Positions 5,084-6,077 of a DNA stretch of 6,077 bases are shown here, in pieces. A program made the position numbers and the translations under genes. Source of the DNA: Actinomycetota bacterium (GTDB lineage Bacteria; Actinomycetota; Acidimicrobiia; Spongiisociales; UBA5794); NCBI GenBank assembly GCA_003648875.1, contig QMQC01000123.1, forward strand, positions 1 to 6,077, given 5' to 3'. Under the pieces are notes generated by a model that saw only the letters and a program-made list of their open reading frames with translations, had not been told where the DNA came from and ran no database searches. The stretch's first letter is position 1, and each line of letters starts with the position of its first letter.

Positions 5084-6076
5084 ATGGCAACCGAAATCCA
5101 TCTCGAAGCGCACGGTGTGCCTGTCCGGATCTCAAACCCCGACAGGATCGTGTTTCCCGAGGAGGGTTGGACGAAACTCGACGTTGCAGAGCACTTCGTC
5201 ATGTGCATGGACGGGGCCGTGCGCGGTGTGTACGACCGTCCCACGATGCTCAAACGTTGGACAAAGGGTGTTTCGGGCGATCCGTTCTACATGAAACGAG
5301 TACCGGACTCGGCCAGATCCACCGTCGACGTCATCTTTCCCTCAGCGAGACCTGGTCGGATGTTCCTGCCCCTCGAAGCCCAGGACGTCCTATGGCTGGC
5401 TCAGATGAACTGTCTGGACCTCCACCCGTGGAACGCACGGTCGTCAGATCTGGACCATCCGGATGAGCTACGCATTGATCTCGACCCGACCGATGGGTAC
5501 GGATTCGATGCCGTGATCAATGTCGCCCACACGATCAGGGAGATCCTCGATGAACTGGGCCTCGTCGGATGGCCGAAGACATCTGGCAATCGCGGGATCC
5601 ACATCAACGTTCGACTTGAGCCGCTCTGGACGTACTACGCGGTGAGGCGGGTTTGTCTGGCGATCGCAAGGCAAGCGGAGCGGCGCAACCCGCTCGCAAC
5701 CACTGCATGGTGGAAGGAGGAGCGGTCCGGCGTCTTCATCGACTACAACCAGAACGCAAGTGACAAAACGATGGCATCTGCCTACTCCATACGCCACACG
5801 GGCTGGGTATCGACACCGTTCGAGTGGTCTGAACTCGATGCCGCGAAGCCAGATCGATTCAACCTCATGTCATTCAAGGACCGGTGGGAGGACGTCGGTG
5901 ACCTGACCGACGGTATCGATGAGGCTCAGGGTCGCATCGACACGGGCATCAAGTGGGTCATGGAGGATGAAGAGAACGGTATCGGTGATGCCCCGTGGCC
6001 CCCGCACTACCCAAAGATGCCGGGCGAGCCCCCGCGCGTACAGCCATCGAAACGACGGATGACAGACGACGGATGA
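5084..6076 (+). CDS. ligD: stand-alone LigD-type polymerase/primase (NHEJ)
   Basis: A 330-aa archaeo-eukaryotic-primase-fold polymerase corresponding to the LigD polymerase domain, which binds ends held by Ku and fills gaps, preferring ribonucleotides. The catalytic metal-binding aspartates are D132 and D134 in RIDLDP and D220 in VFIDYNQN, equivalent to the triad in Mycobacterium LigD. Other family motifs are NPDRIVFPEEGWTKLDV (18-34), the 5'-phosphate-end region LKRWTKG, CLDLHPWNAR (110-119), SGNRGIHI (167-174) for nucleotide binding, and a C-terminal APWPPHYPKMPGE. The protein is complete and has no ligase or phosphoesterase domain, as in many actinobacteria where these are separate genes. 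No Ku gene is in the window. The stop is within ATGA, so a downstream gene, perhaps a ligase or Ku, may start at 6073. It could equally be a Prim-PolC-like repair polymerase not dedicated to NHEJ. Confidence 0.92.
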   Translation: MATEIHLEAHGVPVRISNPDRIVFPEEGWTKLDVAEHFVMCMDGAVRGVYDRPTMLKRWTKGVSGDPFYMKRVPDSARSTVDVIFPSARPGRMFLPLEAQDVLWLAQMNCLDLHPWNARSSDLDHPDELRIDLDPTDGYGFDAVINVAHTIREILDELGLVGWPKTSGNRGIHINVRLEPLWTYYAVRRVCLAIARQAERRNPLATTAWWKEERSGVFIDYNQNASDKTMASAYSIRHTGWVSTPFEWSELDAAKPDRFNLMSFKDRWEDVGDLTDGIDEAQGRIDTGIKWVMEDEENGIGDAPWPPHYPKMPGEPPRVQPSKRRMTDDG

Positions 6077-6077
6077 C

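Noticed and set aside
5005..5253. Extended N-terminus of the HdeD frame starting at 5253
   Set aside because: The added 83 residues overlap the divergent polymerase gene, lack membrane character and bypass the Shine-Dalgarno before 5004.

Overview
The window looks like chromosomal DNA from a GC-rich actinobacterium (about 60% G+C by eye). The class Acidimicrobiia or a related uncultured lineage fits best. This rests on the codon use, the style of the ParA, LigD-polymerase and FlK-like proteins, an actinobacterial-type Zur operator, and start codons sitting 6-7 nt after a TANNNT -10 box (leaderless transcripts). The lineage is inferred. No mobile element, tRNA, rRNA or CRISPR array is visible.

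Left part, plus strand (2-1349): the C-terminal tail of a CapA-like metallophosphatase, then an orphan ParA ATPase overlapping a small two-CxxC zinc-ribbon protein. No ParB gene is present. Middle, minus strand (1399-2743): a ZnuA/TroA-type zinc-binding lipoprotein whose start codon lies inside a 15-bp Zur-like palindrome, followed after 28 nt by an FlK-like hotdog thioesterase.

Divergent from znuA, plus strand (2821-4445): a short crotonase-fold protein and an ABHD18-like serine hydrolase, overlapping by 4 nt and presumably one operon. This pair converges, with only 4 nt between stop codons, on a minus-strand HdeD/DUF308 six-helix membrane protein (4450-5004). From 5084 to the right edge is a stand-alone LigD-type polymerase/primase of the non-homologous end-joining pathway. 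It ends in ATGA, so another gene may overlap it beyond the edge.

The genes form several short independent units rather than one pathway. The best candidates for new biology are the ParA/zinc-ribbon pair, the Zur-box-on-start arrangement of an orphan zinc-binding protein, and the crotonase (lacking the usual catalytic glutamates) coupled to an ABHD18-type hydrolase. Coding density is very high: no gene-free stretch exceeds about 80 nt.
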